In this document: positions 10,257-21,380 of the stretch, piece by piece
How the letters are laid out: each line of letters begins with the position of its first letter
Numbering within the stretch: position 1 is the stretch's first letter
DNA from: Hymenochaete sp. R1
Lineage: Eukaryota > Basidiomycota > Agaricomycetes > Hymenochaetales > Hymenochaetaceae
Assembly: GCA_019400425.1 (NCBI GenBank)
Contig: JAFREE010000232.1
Location: forward strand, 1 to 29,003
DNA: 29,003 nucleotides
Direction: 5' to 3'
Translations under genes and position numbers: made by a program
Notes under the pieces: model-generated
Told to the model about the DNA's origin: nothing
Seen by the model: the letters and a program-made list of their open reading frames with translations, nothing else
The model's database searches: none

Positions 10257-10847
10257 GTGGACGTCGGTCATCCCCTTGCTTCGACTTCAACGACGACGCC
10301 GCTTGCACCTTCGCCCACAAGGCGTCTCATCCCGTTACCAAAACCCTTCTCAACTTCACTACAACAAACAACGGGGGCCAGTTACATTGGTGCTTCCACC
10401 ACTACCACCGCCGCCAGTGGTAGCACGTCAGTCTCATCATTTTCCTTGGTTCCGGCAGGATTAGAGTCCGATGGAGCCGAGTTTGCTTAGAATCGGAATG
10501 CGCCGAGTAGTTCGCCGCTGAGGAACTTGAGTTATGCGCAGTTGAGCAAGAGCACTTTCTCGAGCTTAGCGGATTGTAAAGGATTCTCGGCTGGTTTCGG
10601 GCCTGGCGCTGCTGGTTCCAACAAGGGACCTACTGTCGATGCTGGGAGTGGGTGGATCGATGGATTCGGTGTCAGTATGGGAGTTAGCTATACGGTAGGG
10701 ATGAGCTTGGTCCATCCAGCCCAGTTATGCTCGCATGGAAGGCGCAAGACGAAGAAGAGGAGAGACAGAGCCAACATCGGCAGGACACCTTCTAGCAGAC
10801 CCAGAACATTCACCAGCACGCGCTGCGCGAACAACAGAAATGTTTGA
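10257..10847 (+). pseudogene. Low-complexity coding remnant, part 2 (Ser/Thr/Gly-rich)
   Basis: Two adjacent frames give Ser/Thr-rich sequence (TTTTAASGSTSVSSFSLVP to 10490, then LSYAQLSKSTFSSLADCKGF and FGPGAAGSNKGPTVDAG to about 10680), followed by a basic patch, GRRKTKKRRDR. An intervening stop at 10488-10490 and a frame change break it. It is probably the continuation of the gene started near 9023. No domain recognised. Confidence 0.25.
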
Positions 10848-11393
10848 GAGGCTACGTCCCCATCCCCGCGCCACTTGGTAGGGTATACCCTGGCGTACAC
10901 CCGCACCCAAGCCGTCAGCTCCAGGCAAATCAGCAGCAAGGGTTTGATGGACCGCAAGTGCAAGGTGAGACGCGATTTGAACCCTTTGAAAGGGTTACAG
11001 GATATGGATACAAAGTAGGCGGGGGCCTTGGGCTTGAGAAAAATGAACGGATGCAGAGCGAGGAAGAGGACGAGGTGTGTAGTTCAGAAGAAAAATCAAC
11101 CCAATCCACTGATCATCAAATGAAATCAATTTTAGCAGAATCGTTCTCAAACACCCGATATCTACCCAGATCACGAGCACAAGTCGTACTCGTGCTCTCC
11201 CTTCACACGCGCCCTTCGCCACACGCCCCCTCCGACCTTTTCTAATCTCTCCCGCAGATACATTCATACTCATCTATACATTTGCAAGGGGAAAATGGGA
11301 CGGGGATGAGAAAGTCAAGCGAGAGGTCGATGTCAGTGTCGCCTACGACTTCGTCGAGATGTCAACCTTTGGGAATTCAGGGTATGGGGATGA

Positions 11394-11902
11394 ATGAGGG
11401 TGGGATCGTCCTTGGAAGAGAAAGACACGGTGGAAATGGTGGGTCTCGTTGATTTCAACAAGTATCAGCATCCAGGACATCAATCTCAGCACCAAAACCA
11501 GCATCAACAACAGATGAATCACGAACATCACCACCGGCACCAAACGCATCGGCAAACACAGGGACACACTCAAAGATTGAGTAACCTTGTTGTTCAAAAC
11601 TCGTTCTTGAATCCCAACTTCTACTCTCACCATTTGTACACCCAGCATTACTTTAGCCAACTACACTCGGCGTACGAATATGGGCCCCTCAGCGCCAGTC
11701 CAGGCGTCACTTCGATATGAAGTTCACTCAATCGAAGGTGGAGAACGCTTCTTACCTCTCCCTGTGTTCTCGCCCTGCCCCTCCACCGACGACATCATCA
11801 TCATCATCTGCGTCCGTCACGCCCTCGTCGACATATGAACCCTCATCCTTGTCGGCACCAGTGTTTGATTACAAGTACGAGTATGGGGCGCTGGGGTATT
11901 AG
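11394..11902 (+). pseudogene. Low-complexity coding remnant, part 3 (His/Gln-rich, Ser-rich)
   Basis: A frame to 11720 encodes a His/Gln tract (about residues 28-65, with HQNQHQQQ and HEHHHRHQTHRQTQ), then Asn/Tyr-rich sequence. A second frame starts at ATG 11717, overlapping the first stop, and carries a Ser run (from CATCATCATCATCATC at about 11789) ending in YKYEYGALGY at 11902. Such tracts are typical of fungal transcriptional regulators; assignment to the same decayed gene as the upstream remnants is inference from position and composition. Confidence 0.25.
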
Positions 11903-12441
11903 GGAAGAGTGCGAGTGCGAGGTCTGCGAAGGGTAATATGGTGGTTAGGAGCGAAAGAGATGGGATGAAGGCGGCGGCGGCGGGACGGGAGCAGGCTGCA
12001 TGAACTAGTCAAAGTCCAAGACGGCACTGGTATCCACGTGCTCCAGATCGATCCTGCGCGTCCGTTTCACAAATTCACCACGTTTTAAGTCGACTTAAAA
12101 AATCAATAGGTGATTCTGGGGCTTATGGGCATGTCGGTCGCAAACAAGTGGTAGATCAAAATCGGTATATACCTGTTAATTTAGCTCTCGACCCATATAT
12201 ATATATATAATGACTTTCATAATTAGCCCTCACTTCTTTCGGATCTTTTTAAGCACTTGTTCATAACGCCCTTTTCGCGTTCTGAACCATCTACTGAAAG
12301 ATACCTCCACCTCCATACACCTTCCCCACCCCCTTTGGTTCCAGCCTGACTCCGGAACATGTTTCGTTCCACTTGAGACGTCCTCAATTTCGACTGTGCC
12401 CAGTGAAAAAAGCTTCTCGCTTTCGATATCATTTCGTTTTA
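11903..12441. repeat. AT-rich spacer with an 18-bp perfect palindrome and a TA microsatellite
   Basis: No gene. The sequence TTTTAAGTCGACTTAAAA at 12083-12100 is its own reverse complement. A TA dinucleotide run occupies about 12195-12210. This is the 3' flank of the minus-strand transposase, where a transposon end would be expected; no matching terminal inverted repeat was identified. Confidence 0.6.
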
Positions 12442-14650
12442 TTACACTGGTCTTAAATCTTTACGTGTTGGTGCTTTGGGTAACCATTGACTGACACGAT
12501 ATAACGCTTCAAGTGATGTTTGTCGTGTATGTAGAAACAGGGGAGCATTGGTTCCAAGTTCCTTTAGAGAACAAAGTTTCTCCCATCGTTCAACGCCTTT
12601 GGTAATCTGTGGAAGAACATCTTTCTTGTTGGTTTGCATATAGGCTTGGCGTCCATACAGACGGTGCAAGGCTTCGGTGAACGATGTGTTAGCGTTGGTA
12701 CACGATCCATGAAAAGGAATCATCTCCATATAGTACGATGACCAATGAAGCTTGATAATTTTGTTAAAGCTGATATTAATGCCTAAAGAAAGAAAATCGC
12801 TCTTGCTCCCATGGAACTCCTGCAAAGAGGTTTGCATTCGCGACAAGGTTTGATCTGTATGAGATGCACGTTGCGTAAGGTATGTGAAGTCTATCATGGC
12901 CTTGACCGTCTTCATAATTCGAGACTTGAGTGAAGGTAATCGATTGCGTCCTTGGATATTTCGTTGTAGGGGCTCCCAACCATTCAGTACACCGACAAGG
13001 ATTCGACATATATGAGAGTAAGTTTTTTCATCAACTGGCGATAGGGAATATATACCATTTGGAAAGTGGAGCACTCCAAAAGAGGGAGGTGTTCGACACC
13101 GAGCATCTAGCTCTTCACCGCCCAATGCTTCTGTAAGCCAACGAATCATATGTTTAATGGCTCCCTGGAAGAGCTGATGCAGAATATCAGGAGTAATGCA
13201 TAGAAAGGGATCCAAATGTGGACATCCGGCATAAAAAGGGCGATCCAGAGACTTCATGCGGCTTGCCTGAGCTTGTTTGACGTATTCCGCTCGATCTTGA
13301 CACAAACTTAAGAGATGTATTGCTTCCTCAAGACTGCGTTTTGGAAAGACGTTCTCTCCGAATGCAAATTCGGGGCCAGGGCAAAGGCAGGTTGGGCAGT
13401 CGCCAGTCAAGGTACCTGTGAGAGTAACCTGTTCCGTGCACTGGGATGACTTCATCCTTCGGAGAGGCTGCCTAATGTTACCAATGGTGCAGTACATTGG
13501 ATAAACGGAACGGTTGCCAAAGAGAGTCAAGACGGTCTTATCAAGAGAAAGGATGACGGGAACAATCGTTGCGCTCTTCTTTCTCTCTTCTACGGCGTTT
13601 TGAGCTTTGCACCACCAGTTGCAAGTGAAGACATCATGATAAACGCGCTCCTTCATTGTAGAGTCGACATAATGTTGCTCTGGTACGTGTACAAGGTGGC
13701 CATTGTGCGTTGGATTGGACATTAGAGATTCAATACACCCTAAAATGTCCCTAGAATAGTAATGCAGAGGTTCTCCCTCAACATGAACAGTATGTTGTTG
13801 GAAAGAAGGCATCCGATTTTGCATCTTGAAATCAATCAAGCTGTTGAGCTCCTTCGTGTTGCTAAATGACATCTGAAAATCGAGACGAGGCTGCGAGGGG
13901 GAGCGTTTTAGGTGGATTCAACTGTGAGAGAAAAGTAAGACTCACTTCGATGAGCTTTAACAGAGAATCAGCGGCCTCCCTCGATATACGATTTGCCTTT
14001 GTCCATCGTGAAAGCTCATATTCAAACTCGTTGGCAAATGGATGAAATGATGCCCCATGTTGCTGATGCACATTTCTGTCCAGCCTAATAGAATCACCAT
14101 CATACGTACATCCAGCGTCTTTGTTTGGGTGACGAACGGAGAACAGGTTCTGGAACTGTAATTTGTTGCCGATAATGGAATCGCGTACGATTGAGAAGTG
14201 TCCTTGCGCATTGTAAAGACCGTTGGATGGTACGGATTTGGGCGGCCCTTCCTCTTGGTCGGCATAGACTACGGCATCCTCATCCAGGTCCTCATGCATG
14301 ACCCGTCGAAGAGAATGTCATCATTATCGAGTGGTCCTCTTCATTCTCCATAGCGTTAGATGTGATGCTCAGCATGCTACTTTGTTGCACAAGGGCATCT
14401 TCGATGCTAACGCATCCCATATGTCAGCCCAAGTTGTTAATGAGGCAGAAATGAGTGACAACGCTCACTTATGACCTTTATCCCAGTCCACGGCTCGTAA
14501 ATCTCCGCTTTCATCGCCTGATATCGAGCTCAAGTCTCGACCTTCATCGACCACTGGCTCGTCGCCTTGCATCAAGCTCAAGTTTCGCCTTTCATTACCT
14601 GTTGACACGTCCACAGACATGAAGGACTGAGACTGCTCACATCCATCCAT
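12442..14650 (-). mobile_element. Plavaka-type transposase (DNA transposon), probably 5' broken
   Basis: Exon 13872-12442 encodes 476 aa. It contains the hallmark block FTCNWWCKAQNAVEERKK, then VILSLDKTVLTLFGNRSVYP and YCTIGNIRQPLRR, a Cys-rich CPTCLCPGP, and later CITPDILHQLFQGAIKHMI with FHGSKSDFLSLGI. This order is that of fungal Plavaka transposases (RNase H-fold DDE type). A clean intron 13945-13873 (GTGAGT..TTTCAG) joins exon 14299-13946 (HPFANEFEYELSRWTK). Further upstream, a first exon from ATG 14650 (MDGCEQSQS) and a middle exon can be spliced, but a one-base frame conflict near 14300 remains. No Cys2His2 finger is visible at the start. The element was probably autonomous once and is now likely inactive. 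Confidence 0.8.
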
Positions 14651-15148
14651 TCCGTTGAGTGCAGGCCCGGTAACTCTTTAAGGGGGCGTTGGGGCATCGG
14701 CTGCTTCTTCCCTTGTGAATGGATACCTTGGTATACCAACCAAAGCAGTCTTCGCAGAGTTCCAGACCGCTCCTTTCCATGGCTTTGGTTCTCATTTCGT
14801 GTTGAAAGAGCTGTACCTGCAGTCTACTGGATAAATGTGTGAAGCAGACGGAAAGATTTCCTGACTGTTGGAAGCGGATGGTGCGATTGGGTTACGACTT
14901 CCGTAAGTTTTGTGGGTCGTAGGGTATCGATGAAGCTGGTTACGGAGATGGGGATTGGGATGAATGCAGAGATGTTGAGCAATAAGGACAGAGAGCTGTA
15001 GATGAGAAGCAAGGCGAATGAGAATTGGGGTGTCGCGCGCGTTAGCATGTTTGTTTGTCGTCGGAAGCGATTGTTGACGCAATCCCTCTTTCTCGAACTA
15101 CCATGTCCTTTTTATCTGAAAAGCCTTTCTCTATTATCTAGCACTTGC
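14651..15148. promoter_or_regulatory. Divergent spacer between transposase and accessory gene
   Basis: About 500 bp between the proposed ATG of the transposase (14650, minus) and that of the next gene (15149, plus). Contains no convincing reading frame. A TTTTTATCTG stretch near 15109 is the only TATA-like sequence seen. Its promoter role is inferred from gene orientation. Confidence 0.3.
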
Positions 15149-18100
15149 ATGCTTCGGATTCCAGCAGATTTTGCATTCGTGCATCGGTTTGCTAGGCTTG
15201 CTTCAGAGCAATGGGAGTCGCTCGTCGAGAAATTGCGGGAATTGACCGCAGGGGATCACGTGCAAGTGCAGAAAATGAGATGGTTGGTAAATTCTGCAAA
15301 GCCTTCGAGCGCGGTAAGTTTCCCTGTCAAGAACTATGCCATTTCCGTCTTATCTTCTAGTAAGAAATTGCACAATAAACTGACGAGAATGCGCCATCCT
15401 CCAGCACGCAGACTTAGAAGGAGAAAGAGTGAAGACAGAATGTGCAAATTGAAATCTCTTCCATCAAAACGACCTTCGTCGATCACGTTGCGGGGCGGTT
15501 TTCTCTTCCGCCCTTGCACTGGCAGTCCGCATTATTTTCGGAACCTCCGCTGTCCCTTTTCTCTGCATGTCTACTTCTGGAACGTTTTTCAATGGAATTG
15601 GCTCTTTCTCAAGGAACACTCGACATTCACCTTCCGGATCATTTCCTCTCAATGCCGGTACTCCGCCGTCCGGTACTGTCTTTACTCTTCTTTCAGGCAA
15701 ACTTCCCATGTCAACAGCTTCCGGCTTTAACCGCCCTAGTCACCTTCCGAGGCTCTACCAGTTCCATGAAAATGAACATCCTCTCGCGAGAGGAAAAGGC
15801 TGTGATGCCATCGTTGCCCCGGTCAATCCGTTGGAACTCAAACGCAACAACGAGCGCTATCATAATGAGCCAATACCCCCGGATGCCGACACAGACTATT
15901 TTCTGAGGAAGGGTTATATCGAAGTACCAGCAGATACCGTATTATTCTCGCGCGATGTTTCTCAGACAGACATCCTCGCTGAGAACGACGTTGTTAGCCT
16001 CATTACTTGGAGCGAAGAATCCATCGAAGCCATTGATAGGGCAGAGCGAGATGCAGTGCGGGAAGTCACGCTCATGATGCTGGGACCTCGGGAAGATCGT
16101 TTTGTTGGAAAAGGTAGAACTCACTTTGAGCGAGGGACACGAGCTAAGCATGGCGGTCAGGGTGAAAGATGCTACAGTCTTGCCACGACGAATGAGTCAC
16201 AGCGAGGAGTTGGCCACCCAGCCGCCAATGTGTCTACAGGGCTCGTATCGAACGATGAAGATCTCGAAATGATTCGACAATTTAATTTTGTACGTACATA
16301 ATCATTCTAGCATCCAACCACTCAAACCCAATACCTCGTTAGCATTCGTGCGCGCTTTCTTGTAAAGCTGCTTCACGCATGCCCAACGATGTTCTTGATG
16401 CTCTTGCAAAACGTGCAGATAGTCTAAATGTTCCTCCGATCGGACATCCCGATAACAAAGGAATATTCAGTGCATCTCAACTGAATCTTTCTTCCGTGAC
16501 AAGCTCATCTAACGAGTCGGGAGATGAAGACAACGAGACGCCTCAACCTACCGGGTTATCGAATCTTGGATTGGGAGCCGCGGGAGACACTCACGCAGAT
16601 ATGAACGATGATCTCCTTTCCGCTTCTACCCTCACTCCCGCCGGCGATTGCGAAGTCCATGCCGATCAAGGCGTTATAGCCTTTCCCAACCTCGGTGTCT
16701 TCGTGAGACTTCGTTTGTTGGTCCCTGTTGTATTCAAAGGTCTTCTTCACCACCGGACCACATCCCCTCGATCAATGACGGGCCAACCGCTCGCCGAATG
16801 GAATGTACGCGTTTCCATCATCTGGTATCTGAACTAAGCAACAATGTCGCCTACTTTTGGTACCGTCCTTGATTTTCTGTCTTCGAAACGCACCCTCGAT
16901 CTCGAAGCCAGAAATTTGTTCAATCCGGATCTCTTGAAGAGCAATCCTTTGAATGCCAATTACTTGCAGGACACGTTTGCAATATTGCACCGTGACAATG
17001 CCAACGAATACATGGTCAGGGAACTCCTTCTCCTCGTCTTGTTGATGTTGTCCCAAATATCTGCGGGCGGAGAGCTTCAGGTAGATATCACGATATTTCT
17101 CGCAGCATTTAGCTACATACGACTTTCCAATGGCCAACGTGTAAAATGTCCGCCCTGGCCACGATCTCCTTCCTGGGACCCGTTACAAATGGATGTAGTG
17201 CAGTCTGAGTTAAAGCCATGGATGGAAAGGGCAGAGCGAGCCAGGCGCTGTCTTCCTAGCCAACTAGCTTTTTTATCTGAAGAGGAGATAAGAGTGAATG
17301 AGCCGCGCAACCTTCTGAAAATAACGAAACGCAAGAAAGACGGCATGTGATTTCAATATTATGGAGTACTTATCGTTTTTAACTAACAAGCTCTATACAG
17401 GTGAAAAAGATGCTCCTCCTCCCAAGCGTCGAAAGTTTCTGATATACGATAGCAAACATCAACCGAAACTGGAAGAGTTTGGATTAACAATCCGGGAAGC
17501 TTCAGAGCCAACGTTAGTTGACATAACTCAGTCTGTTGCCTCTTTCAGCTCTGCTGCAGAGGCCATTACTGCAGAATTTGAGCCTTCGGAGCAAATGAAG
17601 GACTTACATATCTCGCTTGCTTCAAGGCAGCACTTTGCACGTCTTTCCCGCTTGCCTCCATCGGTGAATTCAAAATTTGCAGACCAATTCGCTCTCCTTC
17701 GAGTTAAAGAAATGCATTCGTACTTTTTAGGATGGGCGCATCTGGTATTGAAAGTCAGGCCTGTTTTAGTTGAACAGATGTCAAAGATAAACGCCTTCAC
17801 CGATTCCGCCCTCGACAATGGCAACCCGGAAAATGTTTCGCCTTTCATCAAGATACTGCGAGCCGTATGGACTTTCATGCAGGATCAATCTACGAAAAAG
17901 AAGCTGCTTTTGTCGGATATCGTCAGCTCCCAAAGCGATCCGACCACACGCACATCATCATCACCATCATCAGTAAATCTCTACAGTCTTTGCCAAAGCA
18001 AAAACGCCCTCAGCAGCCTTACGCAGGCGGATATGTGCGTGTATCGGGCTCTGGCAATCATCGCGATCGCAGCATGGATGGGAATGTCGCTCATCGATGA

Positions 18101-18496
18101 GAAAAATCGAAATGCGCAAAATTGGTTTTTGTGGGACATACGTGGCCGCTTCCTCCATGCTATTCTTCTCGCAGGTCCCGTAGGCCTGCTATTGCAGCGC
18201 GAAGTCTATGATGCTTTCAGAGATTCGACTTCACGATGGTGCAAAACGACATTGATTCCTCTGGGGCCTCGCCAACTCTCGACAAAGGTCAGCTCAAAGA
18301 TCGAATGCAACAATTCTTCACATACTTTGTCAGTCAATTGACTTCCGAGGCCGAGATTCTCTTCAAGGATTTTTTTTCTTCGAGCACCTGCTATGCAAGT
18401 TTGGCCGAGCTGTCTCGAACCCAGGCATTCGTTTGGAAATCCAGGATCTTATTGAAGAAGGCCTTGGAGTCTGAGGAGGGCAATCGGGGTGTTTGA
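15149..18496 (+). pseudogene. Long unrecognised protein gene divergent from the transposase, with several frame changes
   Basis: ATG 15149 opens a clean first exon to 15313 (LASEQWESLVEKLRELTAGD), followed by an intron (GTAAGT..TTCTAG, 15314-15360). The main part starts near ATG 15567 and runs to 16289, spliced by a good intron (16290-16342, phase 0) into 16343-16700. The coding sense then continues in other frames: about 16706-16850 (PDHIPSINDGPTARRMECTR), 16850-17345 (LDLEARNLFNPDLLKSNPLN), 17403-18240 (MCVYRALAIIAIAAWMGMSL) and 18240-18496 (LSRTQAFVWKSRILLKKALE). An intron at 17349-17402 has a perfect CTAAC branch site but joins out of phase. Few stops but at least three frame conflicts suggest a young pseudogene or sequence errors at homopolymers. 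No known domain; roughly 1,000 aa in total. Confidence 0.45.
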
Positions 18497-20910
18497 CGGA
18501 AAACCGAGAGAGATTTAGGGTAGTAGATCGAGGCTTTTGAATGGGTTAAGTAGGCCATCTCTTCACTCGCTCAGGTACGTTTTGCTTTAGTTTTAGATGC
18601 TTGGTTAAAGACTTAGACTGATATACGACATTCATTGTTTGTCGTGCAGGAAAGAACGACTCTTACCTGATTTATAAATTAAACCGGAAGGCATACTACA
18701 CTTGCCTGGGACGATTCCGTTCAGGTCCGTTCACCTTTTCATTCGCTATGTTCGATTTTGCGTGGAGCGTTTCGCATACTTTCGATATGTACTTTATTTG
18801 TTTCCATTCGTTACTTTGCCTTCGGGCGGAACTTCGCCGTCCTTTTATGGGATCAGAAATTAGCTTACGGAAAACTTGATTTATTTTTTCTTGCTTCCTT
18901 CAAATTACTCACTTTGATAGAATGTAACACGCTAGTAACATAATAAAAGGTGAGCACTCTACAATTAAAACGTCACCGAGATCGGAGACCATGGCTTACC
19001 TGCAATGTTAGGAATATAGATTCTGCATCATAATTTTCCCTCATAATGCATTCATGCGTTTTTTGATATCACGCAGGCGGAGGGGTGAAGTTAGGCGGAG
19101 CGATGCCCATCCGCAAGAGGTTCTCTTTCGTCAGCGTATCCATTCCGATTTTCGTTCATCGGCATCCTAATGGCAGAGACGAATGGCGCCGGAGGAAGCG
19201 TCGGCAAAGGAAGACGACCAAGATCTGCTTGATCCTTGTGAGGTTACAATGCGAACTACACTAAATTCAATTCAGGAGAGAACGCTGGGCTAGGACTGGA
19301 TAAAGTATCAGCGGACATCACTTCCATCGAAGACTCGATGACGGGAAAAGACACCTGAACTGCAGAGTTGATCGCCCGAAACGAAATTGTCGAAAAAATC
19401 TGGTACCCCTATGACCATCCCTCCAGAATCTGCTTCTTACGCTCGACCAGTCCGCCCTGCTATGAATTTTACACCACCGTACCTGAATATCGATTGATAT
19501 CGATTGAATTTGTCGAAAGGTTATAGGTGCTGACTGCAGCGCCGGATGGTGGATCTACGAACGCGTGCGAACCATGCCAACTTCGATCCCCTTTGGAAGT
19601 ACACGGGACAGCAGTCGAGCAGTCACATCGGCTGAGGTATGAAACTCGCTGAACTTGTCCGTTAGGCTCTCACTGTAGCGTTGCGGTACTGACTTCTCGT
19701 TGCTAGTCCGTAGGGCTTGAAACAACCAGGTTGATACGATTGCACCGCCAGATCAGGGGCGGGAGACAGACAGGCTTACGTATTTGAATTTAATGGAATG
19801 GTGAGAGGAGTCTCCGGAGCTTTACTGCATAATAAAACTAATTCAGTCATAAGGACAGTGCCGTCATAGGTCTAAGCATACAGGAAGGACCCACCATTCG
19901 ACGTTCGGTGCGTTCACACAAGGAAGATGTGGCGTAGCATCGACAAGTATCCTGAAATTCTTCTCGCAATGAGGTTCAGGTCGTAAAGCCCTCGAATAAT
20001 CGAGTATTTGCTCCTACTTTCATTAGCGTCTTTCTGACAAGGACGTGAATAACTGATAAAAGTTGTTGCAAGCCAGAGCATTTACCGATGTATCTGGTAT
20101 AAATAAAAACAAAGAAGTCAAGGTCACTTCCGATCGAAAAGAACTTCGCTATTTATGTCCTACCCGGATGCTTCCCATGAGCTTCACGGTGCAATCGAGC
20201 AAAATTATACACGCGAGTTTTAATTTTCATCCAGCAGGTACAGACTGACTGACCTCTCCCTCGACAAGATCATTGTTTCTCGCAGCATCGGATTGCAACA
20301 CCAGTCATACTACGAGTTGCCACTTACAACCGATCGATGCAGAAGAAATCGTACTGAAAGGCGTCTGGAAACCCCTCTTTGCCACCTCACCAGTTCGGAA
20401 GGATTCTGCCCGGACTTCCTTCTGCAAATGTTTTTATCGTCCATCTGACCGCCATATGGCATAATTTTCGGCGCGCCCTTTACTTAACGGTCCGAGAGTA
20501 TCGTTTGCTCCTTCATCGCGCATATGTTGAGCTGGGCGCTTAACCAAATGGGCGAGCATCTGTACGAGGGAGGACAGACGGCCGAGATTTTGAAGTTGAC
20601 AGGGTCTACGTTTGCGCAAACTACGAGGCAGAGGGGCCAACGGAACAAGGTGGACAAAATTTGAGATTCCAAGGAGGTCGGAAGCAAAGGGCAAGACGTC
20701 GAAGTGTTGCCTCGTTTGGCTAAGTAATGGAGGATAAGGTGAGTGTTGTGCATCATCATGATTGGTATCGATGATGTGATATTTCACGACTCGAATTGCT
20801 TCTCTGGCATTTCGCTGTAGTATATTGGAAGAAAATCCAATTAACTACGATTGTCGAAGGCGCTCGACGCTCGAATTGCAGTGCAGATCGTCGCCGACCG
20901 AGATATGTAC
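18497..20910. other. 2.4-kb stretch without a supportable gene
   Basis: Only short frames. A 10-bp unit TATCGATTGA occurs twice in tandem at 19488-19507. A 48-codon frame around 20526-20670 (LSWALNQMGEHLYEGGQTAE) reads like a fragment of a real protein but is isolated. No RNA gene or repeat family recognised. Confidence 0.4.
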
Positions 20911-20980
20911 CAGCCAGTTGAGTCTCATAGGTGCTCAGAGCGATCTCAAACACGAGCACCAGGTAAGACTCAACTGGCTG
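20911..20980 (+). repeat. Nested inverted repeat (hairpin) upstream of the ubiquitin gene
   Basis: CAGCCAGTTGAGTCT (20911-20925) is the exact reverse complement of AGACTCAACTGGCTG (20966-20980). Inside it, GGTGCTC (20930-20936) pairs with GAGCACC (20954-20960), leaving a 17-nt loop. The right arm overlaps the donor of the presumed 5' UTR intron (GT at 20963). Confidence 0.85.
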
Positions 20981-21019
20981 AGTCGGGAGTTTGCGTCATG
21001 GGCTCTAATGAGTGCCCAG
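20963..21019 (+). other. Presumed 5' UTR intron of the ubiquitin gene
   Basis: Donor CAG/GTAAGA at 20963, branch-like CTCTAATG near 21003, acceptor GTGCCCAG ending at 21019; length 57 nt. It ends one base before the ATG. The splice signals are good, but transcription is not shown. Confidence 0.5.
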
Positions 21020-21020
21020 A

Positions 21021-21329
21021 ATGCAGATTTTCGTCAAGACCTTGACAGGCAAGACTATCACCCTCGAGGTTGAGTCCTCGGACACCATCGACGATGTCAA
21101 GGCGAAAGTGCAGGACAAAGAAGGCCTTCCTCCTGACCAGCAACGTTTGATCTTTGAGGGGATGCAACTTGAAGATAGTCAATCCCTTCGAGGCTACAAT
21201 ATCCAGGAGGGGTCCACTCTCCACCTTGTCCTTCGTCTGCGCGGTGGTATGCAGATTCTGGCGTCGATAGGTCGCCTTTTCCCTCGTCTCCGCGGTGGTA
21301 TGCAAATCTTTGGCAAGGTGAGCAAATGA
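21021..21329 (+). CDS. Variant ubiquitin with collapsed second repeat
   Basis: ATG 21021 encodes a full 76-residue ubiquitin unit, then a 17-residue remnant ([17 protein letters not shown]) and a tail MQIFGKVSK. Ubiquitin is conjugated to proteins through its C-terminal Gly; chains form on its lysines. The unit keeps [20 protein letters not shown], Leu8, Ile44, Val70 and LRLRGG. It also keeps Lys6, 11, 27, 29 and 33, but Lys48 is Met and Lys63 is Glu, the two main chain-linkage sites. Other changes include Ala46Glu, Gly53Ser, Arg54Gln, Thr55Ser, Ser57Arg, Asp58Gly and Glu64Gly. If made and cut after RGG it could act as a chain-terminating or monoubiquitin-like modifier; equally it may be a decaying polyubiquitin copy. 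The frame is intact, with an AATAAA 46 bp after the stop. Confidence 0.85.
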   Translation: MQIFVKTLTGKTITLEVESSDTIDDVKAKVQDKEGLPPDQQRLIFEGMQLEDSQSLRGYNIQEGSTLHLVLRLRGGMQILASIGRLFPRLRGGMQIFGKVSK

Positions 21330-21374
21330 CTGAAGTTTGCAATGAATCCAGGCTGAGTTTGAGCAGGTGTTTTG

Positions 21375-21380
21375 AATAAA
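21375..21380 (+). terminator. Polyadenylation signal AATAAA
   Basis: A canonical hexamer 46 bp downstream of the ubiquitin stop codon (TGA 21327-21329). Confidence 0.5.

Noticed and set aside
11903..19000. Terminal inverted repeats for the Plavaka element
   Set aside because: Flanks at both sides were compared by eye and no convincing inverted match or target duplication was found, so element borders are not called.
21097..21342. Minus-strand frame across the ubiquitin gene
   Set aside because: Pure antisense of the ubiquitin coding sequence.
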